21,757 bases of DNA from Actinomyces sp. HMSC035G02 (lineage in GTDB: Bacteria; Actinomycetota; Actinomycetes; Actinomycetales; Actinomycetaceae). Location: assembly GCA_001838165.1 (NCBI GenBank), contig KV835903.1, forward strand, positions 28,613 through 50,369, given 5' to 3'. A program made the translations under genes and the position numbers. Positions 1 through 7,421 of the stretch are shown in pieces. The notes below the pieces were generated by a model. That model ran no database searches. It was given only the letters and a program-made list of their open reading frames with translations, and was not told the origin of the DNA. Within the stretch, counting starts at the first letter, position 1. Each line of letters begins with the position of its first letter.

Positions 1-107
1 CGCACATAATTTCCCACGGTCATTTTTCGAGACCTCTCGAAAACACTGCAATTCCAACGATATAAATTCAATGTTTGAACAAGCCACAGAGGAATTACGT
101 GCGAAAT
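1..107. repeat. Structured inverted-repeat element, copy 1 (cut by window edge)
   Basis: The left arm (1-14) pairs with the right arm (91-104) with one mismatch. An internal 8-bp perfect hairpin lies at 24-31/36-43 with a 4-base loop. An internal segment at 48-60 (GCAATTCCAACGA) is shared with copy 2. The single arm mismatch is A/C on the plus strand, which would be a U-G wobble in minus-strand RNA. The arms match those of copies at 171-283 and 21333-21439, so this is a dispersed family. No transposase or flanking target duplication is visible, and the left end may extend beyond the window. Confidence 0.8.
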
Positions 108-170
108 TGCTGGGCGACAGAGGGGCCTGGCTGCAGTGCCCGCGGGTGACGGCAAGACCACCGCCAGACA

Positions 171-283
171 AATTTCGCATGCAATTCGATTGGGTGAAGT
201 TTCAATAAAGTCAGAAAACGCTGCAATTCCAACGATCTAATTTCAGGATTTGAAAGGGCCGTGGGGGAATTGCATGCGAAATT
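171..283. repeat. Structured inverted-repeat element, copy 2
   Basis: A perfect 17-bp inverted repeat (171-187 with 267-283; left arm AATTTCGCATGCAATTC) brackets about 79 bases. The internal segment 222-235 matches copy 1. Relative to the copy at 21333-21439, the arms differ at several positions, but both arms change together so that pairing is kept. Internal bases 223-230 could also pair with 266-273, giving an alternative stem that excludes part of the main one. The family is not one I can name. Confidence 0.85.
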
Positions 284-353
284 GCTGATTGAGAGCCATA
301 GCCGGACAACGAGCCGACGCACCCAGCCACACGCCAGCACGCCAAGCGCCGCC

Positions 354-469
354 GGTGTGGAGGGCGCCGGAGGGACCGGAGGGCACGGGCGGGCTTCGAG
401 GCGCGGCGCCGAACGAAGTGAGGCCGCCTAGCCTCGCGGGCGGCCGGGGCCTCCGGCGCCCGGAACACC
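354..469. repeat. GC-rich long-range inverted repeat
   Basis: Two nested perfect stems are visible: 354-358 with 465-469 (5 bp) and 363-373 with 450-460 (11 bp, GGCGCCGGAGG). A small internal loop separates them, and a further 7-bp GGCCGCC/GGCGGCC pair lies inside near 423-447. The structure lies beyond the ppdK terminator and is not obviously part of any gene. It could be a structured RNA or a chromosomal palindromic repeat. Confidence 0.5.
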
Positions 470-502
470 CGTGGGACCACAAGCAAGGCCACAGCAGCAC
501 AG

Positions 503-546
503 ACAACAAAACGAGGCCGCGACCGGTTTCCCGGCCACGGCCTCGT
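503..546 (-). terminator. Rho-independent terminator of ppdK
   Basis: Arms 511-526 and 531-546 form a 16-bp stem with two mismatches and a 4-base loop. On the minus strand the stem is followed by TTTTGTTGTCT. It lies about 70 bases after the ppdK stop codon. Confidence 0.8.
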
Positions 547-616
547 CACGCTCACGCAGCACCGCTCAGCAAAGCGGCACGGCGCAGGTCAGCGCCGTTC
601 ACAACAGCGCCAGCGA

Positions 617-3334
617 TCAGGCGGTCATGTCCACGTGGTCCTCGACCGCGGCGCGGCCAGCCTCGAGGCGGGCGACGGGGACGCGGAACGGAGAGCAGGA
701 CACGTAGTCCAGGCCCACGTTGTGGAAGAAGTGGATCGACTGCGGGTCGCCACCGTGCTCGCCACACACGCCGAGCTTGATGTTCGGCTTGGTGGAGCGG
801 GCGCGGCGCACGCCCTCGGAGACCAGGGTGCCCACGCCGTGGACGTCGATGGACTCGAAGGGGGAGACGCCGAAGATGCCGGCCTCGATGTACTGCGGGA
901 AGAACACGCCCTCGACGTCGTCGCGCGAGAAGCCCCACACGGTCTGCGTCAGGTCGTTGGTGCCGAAGGAGAAGAAGTCGGCTTCCTCGGCCAGGTCTTC
1001 GGCCGTCATGGCGGCGCGCGGCAGCTCGATCATGGCGCCGATGGAGACGCCGGACAGGTCCACGCCACGGGCGGCGGCGACGGAGGCGATGATGCCTTCG
1101 GCCTCTTCGCGCACGAGCTGGAGCTCACGCACGGAGCCGACGAGCGGGACCATGATCTCGGGACGCGGGTTGAGGCCGCGGGCCACGAGATCGGCGGCCG
1201 CCTCGCACAGGGCGCGAATCTGCAGGGCGAACAGGCCGGGCAGGTAGATGCCCAGGCGCACGCCGCGCAGGCCCAGCATGGGGTTCTGCTCGTGCATGCG
1301 ACGGACCTCGACGAGCATGGCCTCGTCGGCCGGGTCGAGGGTGCCGGTGGCCTTGCCGACGGCGACCTTGGTCTCGAGCTCGATGAGGGCGGGCATGAAC
1401 TCGTGGAGCGGCGGGTCGATGAGGCGCACGGTCATGGCCTTGCCGTCCATGACCTCGAGCATCTCGAGGAAGTCCTGCTTCTGGAGCTTCTCGAGCTCGT
1501 TGAAGGCGGCCTGGCGCTCATCCGACTCGGGAGCGGAGAGGATTGCGCGCTCGACGAGCGGGCGGCGCTCGCCCAGGAACATGTGCTCGGTGCGGCACAG
1601 GCCGATTCCCTCGGCGCCGAAGGCGATGGCGCGCTTGGAGTCGAGGGGGGTGTCGGCGTTGGCGCGCACGTGCAGGCGGCGGACCTTGTCGGCGTGGGCG
1701 AGGAGCTTGTCGACGGCCTCGACGAGCTCGCGAGTACCCTGGTCGTCGCCGGCGGCGGCGATGCCGGCTTCGAGGCCTTCGGCGAGGTAGGTGGTGACGG
1801 GCGAGTCGGCGACGGGAACCTCGCCGCGGAAGATTTCGCCGGTCTGGCCGTCAATGGCGATGGTGTCGTCGGCGGTCAGGACGAGGTCGCCGATGGTGAC
1901 GGTGCCGGCAGCTTCGTCGATGACGAGGGATTCGGCGCCACACACGCAGGTCTTGCCCATGCCGCGGGCGACGACGGCGGCGTGCGAGGTCTTGCCACCG
2001 CGGGCGGTCAGGACGCCTTCGGCGGCGACCATGCCGGGCAGGTCGTCAGGGTTGGTCTCGCGACGCACGAGGACGGTCTTGACGCCCTTCTCGGCGGCCT
2101 CGACGGCCTGCGCGTTGTTGAAGGCGATCTTGCCGACGGCGGCGCCCGGGGAGGCGGCCATGCCGCGAGCGATGAGCTCCTTCTCGGCCTTGGCGTCGAA
2201 CTGCGGGAACATCAGCTGGGTGAGCTGGTCGCCGGTGACGCGGCCCAGGGCCTCGTCGCGGGTGATGAGCTTTTCGCCCAGGAGCTGGGTGGCGATACGG
2301 AACGCGGCGGCGGCGGTGCGCTTGCCGACGCGGGTCTGGAGCATCCACAGCTTGCCGCGCTCGACGGTGAACTCGATGTCGCACATGTCGCGGTAGTGGG
2401 TCTCGAGCTTGCGCATGATGGCTCGCAGCTCGTCGTAGACGGGCTTGTTGATGCGCTCGAGGTCGGACAGGGCCAGCGTGTTGCGGATGCCCGCAACGAC
2501 GTCCTCGCCCTGCGCGTTCTCCAGGTAGTCGCCGTAGACGCCGGAGTGGCCGGAGGAGGGGTCACGGGTGAAGCACACGCCGGTGCCGGAGTTTTCGCCC
2601 ATGTTGCCGAACACCATGGTGCAGATGTTGACGGCGGTACCCAGGTCGTGGGGGATGCGCTCACGGCGGCGGTAGATGCGGGCGCGCTCGGTGTTCCAGG
2701 AGCGGAACACGGCCTCGATGCCCATGTCCATCTGGGTGCGCGGGTCCTGCGGGAAGTCGTTGCCGGTCTGTTCCTTGACGATGCCCTTGAAGGTCTCGAC
2801 GAGGCCCTTGAGGTCTTCCGCGGTCAGCTCGGTGTCGCCCTTCACGCCACGCTCGGCCTTGAGCTCGTCAAGGGCGTCGGAGAAGAGGTCGCCGTCGATG
2901 TCGAGAACGGTCTTGCCGAACATCTGGATGAGGCGACGGTAGGAGTCCCACGCGAAGCGCTCGTTACCGCTAACGGCGGCGAGGCCGAGAACGGACTCAT
3001 CGTTGAGGCCGATGTTCAGGACGGTCTCCATCATGCCGGGCATGGAGAACTTGGCGCCGCTTCGCACGGAGACGAGCAGCGGGTCAGAGGGGTCGCCCAG
3101 GCGGCGGCCCATCTTGTCCTCGACGCCGCGCAGGGCGCGGGTGACCTCGGTGGCAAGCGACTCGGGAACCGTGGAGTCCTTGAGGTATGCGCGGCACGCC
3201 TCGGTGGTGATCGTGAAGCCGGGGGGAACGGGCAGACCGAGCTTCGTCATCTCGGCGAGGTTGGCTCCCTTTCCTCCGAGCAGGTCCTTCATGGACTTGT
3301 CGCCCTCGGAGAAGTCGTATACGTACTTGACCAT
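617..3334 (-). CDS. ppdK: Pyruvate, phosphate dikinase
   Basis: This cytoplasmic enzyme interconverts pyruvate + ATP + Pi and phosphoenolpyruvate + AMP + PPi, linking glycolysis and gluconeogenesis and allowing PPi-dependent energy saving in fermenters. The 905-residue product is near the usual length (about 870-900). The N-terminal ATP-grasp part begins with the KGANLAEM nucleotide-binding motif. The central swivelling domain has the phospho-histidine motif GGKTSH (His451). The C-terminal PEP/pyruvate barrel ends with the GVCGEHGG motif carrying the catalytic Cys857. The Thr two residues before the histidine, the target of PDRP-type regulators in this family, is present. I start at MVKYVYDF because GAGGA lies 6 bases upstream; a 13-residue longer start at 3373 has no ribosome site. 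The gene is bounded by its own promoter and terminator, so it is probably monocistronic and not part of the upstream kinase/FHA operon. Confidence 0.97.
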   Translation of the reverse strand: MVKYVYDFSEGDKSMKDLLGGKGANLAEMTKLGLPVPPGFTITTEACRAYLKDSTVPESLATEVTRALRGVEDKMGRRLGDPSDPLLVSVRSGAKFSMPGMMETVLNIGLNDESVLGLAAVSGNERFAWDSYRRLIQMFGKTVLDIDGDLFSDALDELKAERGVKGDTELTAEDLKGLVETFKGIVKEQTGNDFPQDPRTQMDMGIEAVFRSWNTERARIYRRRERIPHDLGTAVNICTMVFGNMGENSGTGVCFTRDPSSGHSGVYGDYLENAQGEDVVAGIRNTLALSDLERINKPVYDELRAIMRKLETHYRDMCDIEFTVERGKLWMLQTRVGKRTAAAAFRIATQLLGEKLITRDEALGRVTGDQLTQLMFPQFDAKAEKELIARGMAASPGAAVGKIAFNNAQAVEAAEKGVKTVLVRRETNPDDLPGMVAAEGVLTARGGKTSHAAVVARGMGKTCVCGAESLVIDEAAGTVTIGDLVLTADDTIAIDGQTGEIFRGEVPVADSPVTTYLAEGLEAGIAAAGDDQGTRELVEAVDKLLAHADKVRRLHVRANADTPLDSKRAIAFGAEGIGLCRTEHMFLGERRPLVERAILSAPESDERQAAFNELEKLQKQDFLEMLEVMDGKAMTVRLIDPPLHEFMPALIELETKVAVGKATGTLDPADEAMLVEVRRMHEQNPMLGLRGVRLGIYLPGLFALQIRALCEAAADLVARGLNPRPEIMVPLVGSVRELQLVREEAEGIIASVAAARGVDLSGVSIGAMIELPRAAMTAEDLAEEADFFSFGTNDLTQTVWGFSRDDVEGVFFPQYIEAGIFGVSPFESIDVHGVGTLVSEGVRRARSTKPNIKLGVCGEHGGDPQSIHFFHNVGLDYVSCSPFRVPVARLEAGRAAVEDHVDMTA

Positions 3335-3366
3335 CGTGGTCCTCAACTTCCGTGTTTGCGATGTCC

Positions 3367-3382
3367 GGCCCATCAGTGGGCC
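3367..3382 (-). other. Hairpin in presumed ppdK 5' leader
   Basis: A perfect 6-bp stem (GGCCCA/TGGGCC) with a 4-base loop lies between the proposed promoter and the ribosome-binding site of ppdK. Its role is unknown. Confidence 0.45.
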
Positions 3383-3395
3383 GCTACCAGAGGTA

Positions 3396-3425
3396 AGGAT
3401 ACACGCATCAAGGGACCTAGGTCAC
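3396..3425 (-). promoter_or_regulatory. Candidate ppdK promoter with palindromic operator-like site
   Basis: On the minus strand, GTGACC (3420-3425) and TATCCT (3396-3401) sit 18 bases apart, each matching four of six consensus bases. Initiation near 3389 would leave a leader of about 55 bases. A perfect 10-bp palindrome GACCTAGGTC (3414-3423) overlaps the -35 element, where a regulator could act. This is a by-eye call and no regulator is known. Confidence 0.4.
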
Positions 3426-3507
3426 CTCAAGGCGCGCATGAGTATGATTGTCCTTATATAAACGAGGCAGGGGCACCCACCCCGACACCATGCACTCGCA
3501 CGAAGTC

Positions 3508-3552
3508 AACAAAAACGCAGGTGGGGCAGGCCCGAAGGCCTGCCCCACCTGC
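3508..3552 (-). terminator. Rho-independent terminator of the kinase/FHA operon
   Basis: A perfect 16-bp stem (3517-3532 with 3537-3552) with a 4-base loop (TTCG on the minus strand) is followed on that strand by GTTTTTGTTGACTT. It lies 14 bases past the FHA gene stop and is the clearest terminator in the window. Confidence 0.95.
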
Positions 3553-3566
3553 AACGTGTGAATCGA

Positions 3567-4877
3567 TCAGCGCACGCGGAACTCGATCGTGGTTCCCTCG
3601 CCGACGTCGATGAGGTCACCGTCGTTCAGGGCGATCGTCACCATGGGGGTGACGTCCTGGAACGAGCCGTCAGCGTGGCGCAGCACGGTGCCGTTCGCGC
3701 TGCCCAGATCCATGAGGGCCCAGGAGCCGGGCGTCGTCATCATGACGGCGCAGTGCGAGCGGGAAATCTCGGTCTCGGGGCTAGGCACGCGCAGGACCGT
3801 GGCCACGGGGCGGCCGGTCAGCGCACGCGCGTCGGGGTCGCGGCCGATGACGACGTCGCGAGAGACCTCGACGGGCACGGTGCCGCCGTGAATCAGGAAC
3901 GCGACGGGCGCGGCGGGGCCCGAGTTCGTGGGGGCCAGGCGCAGGATCGTCGCCTCGGTGTCGGTCTCGGCACCCAGGCCGGCCAGGCCCTCGGCGCTCA
4001 TGGCCTCGGGAGCGGCGGGGGGTTCGACGACCGCCTCGGGGGCAGGCTCAGACGAGGCCGGGGTACCCGACTCGCCAAAACCACCGGCGCGCTCGGCGGA
4101 CTCCGCCGTGTCGACCGGCGGCTCCTCAGCGTCGGCGACGACGTAGAGCTCGCCCGAGGGCTGCTCGGCGTCCTTCGCGGAAGCCTCTTCGCGAACCTCT
4201 TCCTCGACCTGCTCGCCCGAGGCCTCAGGGGCCTCATCGGGGTTGCGAGAAGCGGAGCTCAGCGACACGGGGCCGTTGCTGGTCGCGGCGAGGAACTGGG
4301 CCTCGACGGCGGCCAGGTCCACGGAGGCGGTGTGCACGGTCGGCTCCGGCAGCTCCTCGCGGGCCTCGCGGCGGGCACGGCGCTCATGGTCCGGGATATC
4401 GGGGTTGATGAGGAAGCCCATGGTGTCGACGGGCATCGAGGCGAGGGCCTCGACCTCGTCGAGCGCGCGGCCGATGCGGATTTCGCCTGCCTCGACGCGG
4501 TCGGCGGCGGGCACCATCCACGTGACCTCGTCACCGTCGACGATGGTGGCCTCGAAGGTCTGCCATTCGCCGGGGTTGAAGGGCCACGCCCAGATCGGGT
4601 CGGTCCACACCTGCTCGGTGATCTGGCCGGCGGCGCGCATGCGCAGCTGGATGTCACCCAGCACCGTCAGGTAGGGCTGCTCGCCCGCGCAGTCCAGGAG
4701 GAGGGCGTCGCCCTTTTCGGCCTGAACGTGAGACAGCCACGCCTGGGTGTCGGCGCGTCCCCAGACCACGTCGGCCGCGGAGTCAGCGAAGTCGAGCGGA
4801 ACCAGCGCCGCACCGAGGGGGCCCGTGACGAGCATCGCGCCCTGCCCGCGGCACAGGAAGCGTCCAATCTGAAGCAT
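3567..4877 (-). CDS. FHA-domain protein, last gene of the surface/kinase operon
   Basis: The 436-residue protein has a clear C-terminal forkhead-associated domain (about 335-436) with GRDP at 345-348, SRSH at 372-375 and SANGT at 393-397. These residues bind phosphothreonine peptides in this family, so it probably reads the output of the kinase encoded two genes upstream. The N-terminal 150 residues are tryptophan-rich and match no family I recognise. A long Glu/Ala/Pro-rich linker (about 165-330) joins the two parts, and T310 lies in EATILR just before the FHA domain. There is no signal peptide or membrane segment, so it is probably cytoplasmic. The start codon overlaps the phosphatase stop by one base (TGATG), implying translational coupling, and AGAAGG lies upstream. 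Confidence 0.9.
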   Translation of the reverse strand: MLQIGRFLCRGQGAMLVTGPLGAALVPLDFADSAADVVWGRADTQAWLSHVQAEKGDALLLDCAGEQPYLTVLGDIQLRMRAAGQITEQVWTDPIWAWPFNPGEWQTFEATIVDGDEVTWMVPAADRVEAGEIRIGRALDEVEALASMPVDTMGFLINPDIPDHERRARREAREELPEPTVHTASVDLAAVEAQFLAATSNGPVSLSSASRNPDEAPEASGEQVEEEVREEASAKDAEQPSGELYVVADAEEPPVDTAESAERAGGFGESGTPASSEPAPEAVVEPPAAPEAMSAEGLAGLGAETDTEATILRLAPTNSGPAAPVAFLIHGGTVPVEVSRDVVIGRDPDARALTGRPVATVLRVPSPETEISRSHCAVMMTTPGSWALMDLGSANGTVLRHADGSFQDVTPMVTIALNDGDLIDVGEGTTIEFRVR

Positions 4878-5749
4878 CAGTTACTGCCTTCTCTACGAGG
4901 AACCCGGCGAGCGGTCTCAATCGACGCCGGACGTACTGGTTGAATCATCCGATTCATGACATTCGATGTCAATGTTACTCGTGATTTGGTTCCTGCGTAA
5001 ACTACAACGGCGGTCGCATTGTCCCGGGTGCCCGATTCCAGCGACGCGCGCACGAGCGTATCCGCAGTCCCCTGAGGACCGTCGCCGGCCGCGACAACCG
5101 CATGAATCTGCGAATCGCGCAGGACGCCGTGCACGCCGTCTGTACAGATGACTGCCCGATCGCCCTCTTCCAGCGGCATGATTGTGTAGTCGGCTTTCAC
5201 ACTTCCGGTCTGCCCGGCACCCAGCGCCTTTGTCACAACGTTTGCGGGAGGGATCACACGGGGCGCTCCGGAGGTGGCCGCGAGGTCACGCGCTTCCTGC
5301 AGCGCGGAGTGGTCGTGGGTGAGCTGGCGGATGCCCCCACCGCCCACGACATACACGCGCGAGTCACCCACGTTAAATGAAAGCCAGTAAGGGCCCTCGG
5401 CGGTGCGCAGCACCATGACGCCCGACAGGGTCGTGCCCGGGGCGCTCGCCGGGTTATCGATCGGCGCCAGCGAGGCGACGGCCGTCGCCGCCGCGTCGAT
5501 CGCGACGGACAGGTCCACCAGGTCGACGGGGCGGTTGCCGAGGCGATCGGTGCTCAGAAACTCCTGGAGGGTAATGACGGCACTCGACGAGGCCTGGGCA
5601 CCACCCAGGTGGCCACCCATCCCATCTGCGACAGCGAACACAGGAGGGACCGCCAGCCATGAATCCTCGTTTTCAGAGCGGACCGGACCGATGTCGGTCG
5701 AGGCGCCCCATCGAACTGCGGGACGTTCCGCATGTTCAGTCAGAGACAT
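4877..5749 (-). CDS. PP2C-family protein Ser/Thr phosphatase
   Basis: The 290-residue enzyme removes phosphate from Ser/Thr using two metal ions. The family motifs appear in order: DIGPVRSENED near the start, VADGMGGH, NVGDSR, CTDGVHG and SGTRDNATAV, with all metal-binding aspartates present. Unlike mycobacterial PstP it has no membrane segment; a basic tail of about 38 residues follows the catalytic domain. ATG is preceded by AAAGGATGAAGG. It sits between the kinase gene (136-base gap) and the FHA gene (1-base overlap), so it likely reverses the kinase's phosphorylation. A separate promoter in the gap may allow independent expression. Confidence 0.95.
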   Translation of the reverse strand: MSLTEHAERPAVRWGASTDIGPVRSENEDSWLAVPPVFAVADGMGGHLGGAQASSSAVITLQEFLSTDRLGNRPVDLVDLSVAIDAAATAVASLAPIDNPASAPGTTLSGVMVLRTAEGPYWLSFNVGDSRVYVVGGGGIRQLTHDHSALQEARDLAATSGAPRVIPPANVVTKALGAGQTGSVKADYTIMPLEEGDRAVICTDGVHGVLRDSQIHAVVAAGDGPQGTADTLVRASLESGTRDNATAVVVYAGTKSRVTLTSNVMNRMIQPVRPASIETARRVPRREGSN

Positions 5750-5803
5750 GTGCCTTCATCCTTTAGCTGCGTTGAGCGCGAGGGACCACGCGCGATACTG
5801 ACC

Positions 5804-5809
5804 ATTCTA
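5804..5809 (-). promoter_or_regulatory. Possible internal promoter (-10) for phosphatase-FHA pair
   Basis: TAGAAT on the minus strand matches five of six bases of the -10 consensus. It lies in the only sizeable gap (5750-5885) inside the cluster, about 55 bases before the phosphatase start. No good -35 element is seen at normal spacing, so the call is weak. Confidence 0.3.
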
Positions 5810-5885
5810 CACACGACGTGACCAGCGCCTCGTTCAGAAGCGATGCGTCGCGGTGAATAAAACTCAACCGATTCCATGACCCGCA

Positions 5886-7421
5886 TCACGGCACATCCAC
5901 ACACGCGCGCAGCGGATCGGACATGCGCCCGGACGAGCGGGATACCGTCGTGATCTCCATGCAATTCTCGCCGCTTGCGCCGTCCACCATCGCCGTTGTC
6001 GTCTCCACGCGGCCGCGCGACGTGCCTGCCGGGCCCGTGGCCTCGTAGGCGTAGACGATATCCGACGGGGCCGGCCCCGTCGGCGCCGTCCACGTCCACG
6101 TCACCACGCCGTCGGCGTACTCCCCCGCCAGGCCGGACGCCTGCGGCGGGGCCGCCCCCACGGCGTCCCCGGGGGCGGGCGACGCGCTCGTCGTCTCGGG
6201 GGCGGGAGAAATGCGCGTGAACGATCCTTCGCCGCGCAGCATGCCCACGACCAGGCCGGCGGCAATGACCGCCGCCACGAGCGCCAGGAGCACACCCACG
6301 ACGGGCGAGATCCCCCGCTTGGGGCCCGAGGAATCCTCGACCACGCGACCGATCGAGTCCTCGTCCACGTCCGAGGAACGTTCAATCTTCCAGGAGTCCG
6401 CGACGGCCTCGACGCCGCCGGAGCCCGCCCCACCCTCGAAGGAATACGAGGCCGAGGAGCGCAGGCGCGTCTGATCCGGGTCGATGACGGGAGCGCCACG
6501 CAGGCGCGTCTTCTGGTCCCCCGAGACGGTCGTAGAGGCCTTGGAGCGCTTCTCCTTGATCTCCATCTCCGTGCGCGGCAGGCCCAGCTCCTTCTGGACG
6601 CGCTGCAGCCCCTGACCGAACTCCATCGCGCTCTGCGTGCGCTCCTGCGGATCGATCGCCATGGCCGCGCGCAGCACGCGCTCGAGTTCCGCCGGCGCGT
6701 CCGCGCGGCCGAGGCCACGCATGCGGCCACGCTGCACGCGGTTCGCGATCGACGCGGCAGAATTGTCACCGATCGGATCCTCGAAAGGACTGCGGCCCGT
6801 CACGAAGGTCCACGTCGTCGCAGCCAACGCCCACACGTCCTGCAGGGGCGAGGCCGGGGAATTCACGTCCTGCTGCTCCGGAGGTGCCCACAGCACCGAG
6901 AAGCCGTCGAACGCTCCGACCTCCAGCTGCCCCACCTTCGAGGCCACGCCGAAGTCGGCGAGCACCGGCTTGCCGTAGGAGTCCAGCATGATGTTCGAGG
7001 GCTTGATATCGCGGTGCACGTAACCCTGGCGGTGGAACATCTCCACGCCGCCGCACACCTTGATCATCGTGTCGAGAGCCTTCTCCAGCGACATCGGGCG
7101 CGCGCGCACCTGCGTGAGCAGGTCAGCGACCGGGCAATATTCCATCACCAGGTAGGCACGGCCGTCGGCCGTCGTGCCCACGCCGTGTAGCTCGACGACC
7201 GCGGGGTGGCCGGCCAGCAGCGTCATAGCGTCGGCCTCGCGGTGTAGCTCCTTCGTGCCCCGCTCGTCGCCCTGCGTACGCACGACCTTGATGGCGACCT
7301 CGCGGCTCGGCAGCTCCTGACGGTACAGGAAGACGTCGGCGAAACCACCCTGGCCCAGCGGGCGCACCCACCGGAAACCGGGAATCTCGGGGCCCCTCAT
7401 ACCCGCAACCGCTGGCGTCAC
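5886..7421 (-). CDS. Transmembrane Ser/Thr protein kinase (Pkb2-like, Hanks type)
   Basis: The 511-residue kinase has a complete catalytic core: glycine loop GQGGFADV (23-30), Lys45, Glu62, HRDIKPSN (136-143), DFG (156-158) and APPE (179-182). A juxtamembrane linker (about 290-370) contains KTRLR and QTRLR (T305, T318). One membrane helix (about 371-396) leads to an external fibronectin-III-like domain (about 425-511) with two cysteines; there are no PASTA repeats. The activation segment between DFG and APPE contains no threonine, which is unusual for this class. The start is GTG, chosen for the strong AGGAG/AAGAAGG site; an ATG seven codons later has a poor site. It overlaps the preceding gene by 4 bases (GTGA). 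In content and position it matches the Pkb2 kinase of the bifidobacterial PFNA cluster. Confidence 0.95.
   Translation of the reverse strand: MTPAVAGMRGPEIPGFRWVRPLGQGGFADVFLYRQELPSREVAIKVVRTQGDERGTKELHREADAMTLLAGHPAVVELHGVGTTADGRAYLVMEYCPVADLLTQVRARPMSLEKALDTMIKVCGGVEMFHRQGYVHRDIKPSNIMLDSYGKPVLADFGVASKVGQLEVGAFDGFSVLWAPPEQQDVNSPASPLQDVWALAATTWTFVTGRSPFEDPIGDNSAASIANRVQRGRMRGLGRADAPAELERVLRAAMAIDPQERTQSAMEFGQGLQRVQKELGLPRTEMEIKEKRSKASTTVSGDQKTRLRGAPVIDPDQTRLRSSASYSFEGGAGSGGVEAVADSWKIERSSDVDEDSIGRVVEDSSGPKRGISPVVGVLLALVAAVIAAGLVVGMLRGEGSFTRISPAPETTSASPAPGDAVGAAPPQASGLAGEYADGVVTWTWTAPTGPAPSDIVYAYEATGPAGTSRGRVETTTAMVDGASGENCMEITTVSRSSGRMSDPLRACVDVP

Larger units (their letters stand above)
1..616. 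other. Gene-poor region downstream of ppdK
   Basis: No convincing coding sequence is seen in this stretch. The open frames crossing it are short, arginine/proline-rich and typical of GC-rich non-coding DNA. It holds two diverged copies of an approximately 110-bp inverted-repeat element, a GC-rich long-range inverted repeat, and the terminator that closes ppdK; each is listed separately. The first 290 bases are clearly more AT-rich than the rest of the window. Confidence 0.75.

Noticed and set aside
211..555. Short arginine/proline-rich frames on both strands beyond ppdK
   Set aside because: They cover the GC-rich stem and the terminator, lack ribosome sites and look like random GC-rich translation.
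635..3613. Very long plus-strand open frames opposite ppdK, the transglutaminase-like gene, the giant gene and clpC (each about 960-1340 codons)
   Set aside because: They are antisense shadows produced by GC-biased codons of the real minus-strand genes; their translations are rich in His, Gly, Val, Asp and Arg and have no domain.
5810..5885. Terminator between kinase and phosphatase genes
   Set aside because: No stable stem followed by a T-tract is visible in the 136-base gap, so read-through into the phosphatase gene is likely.
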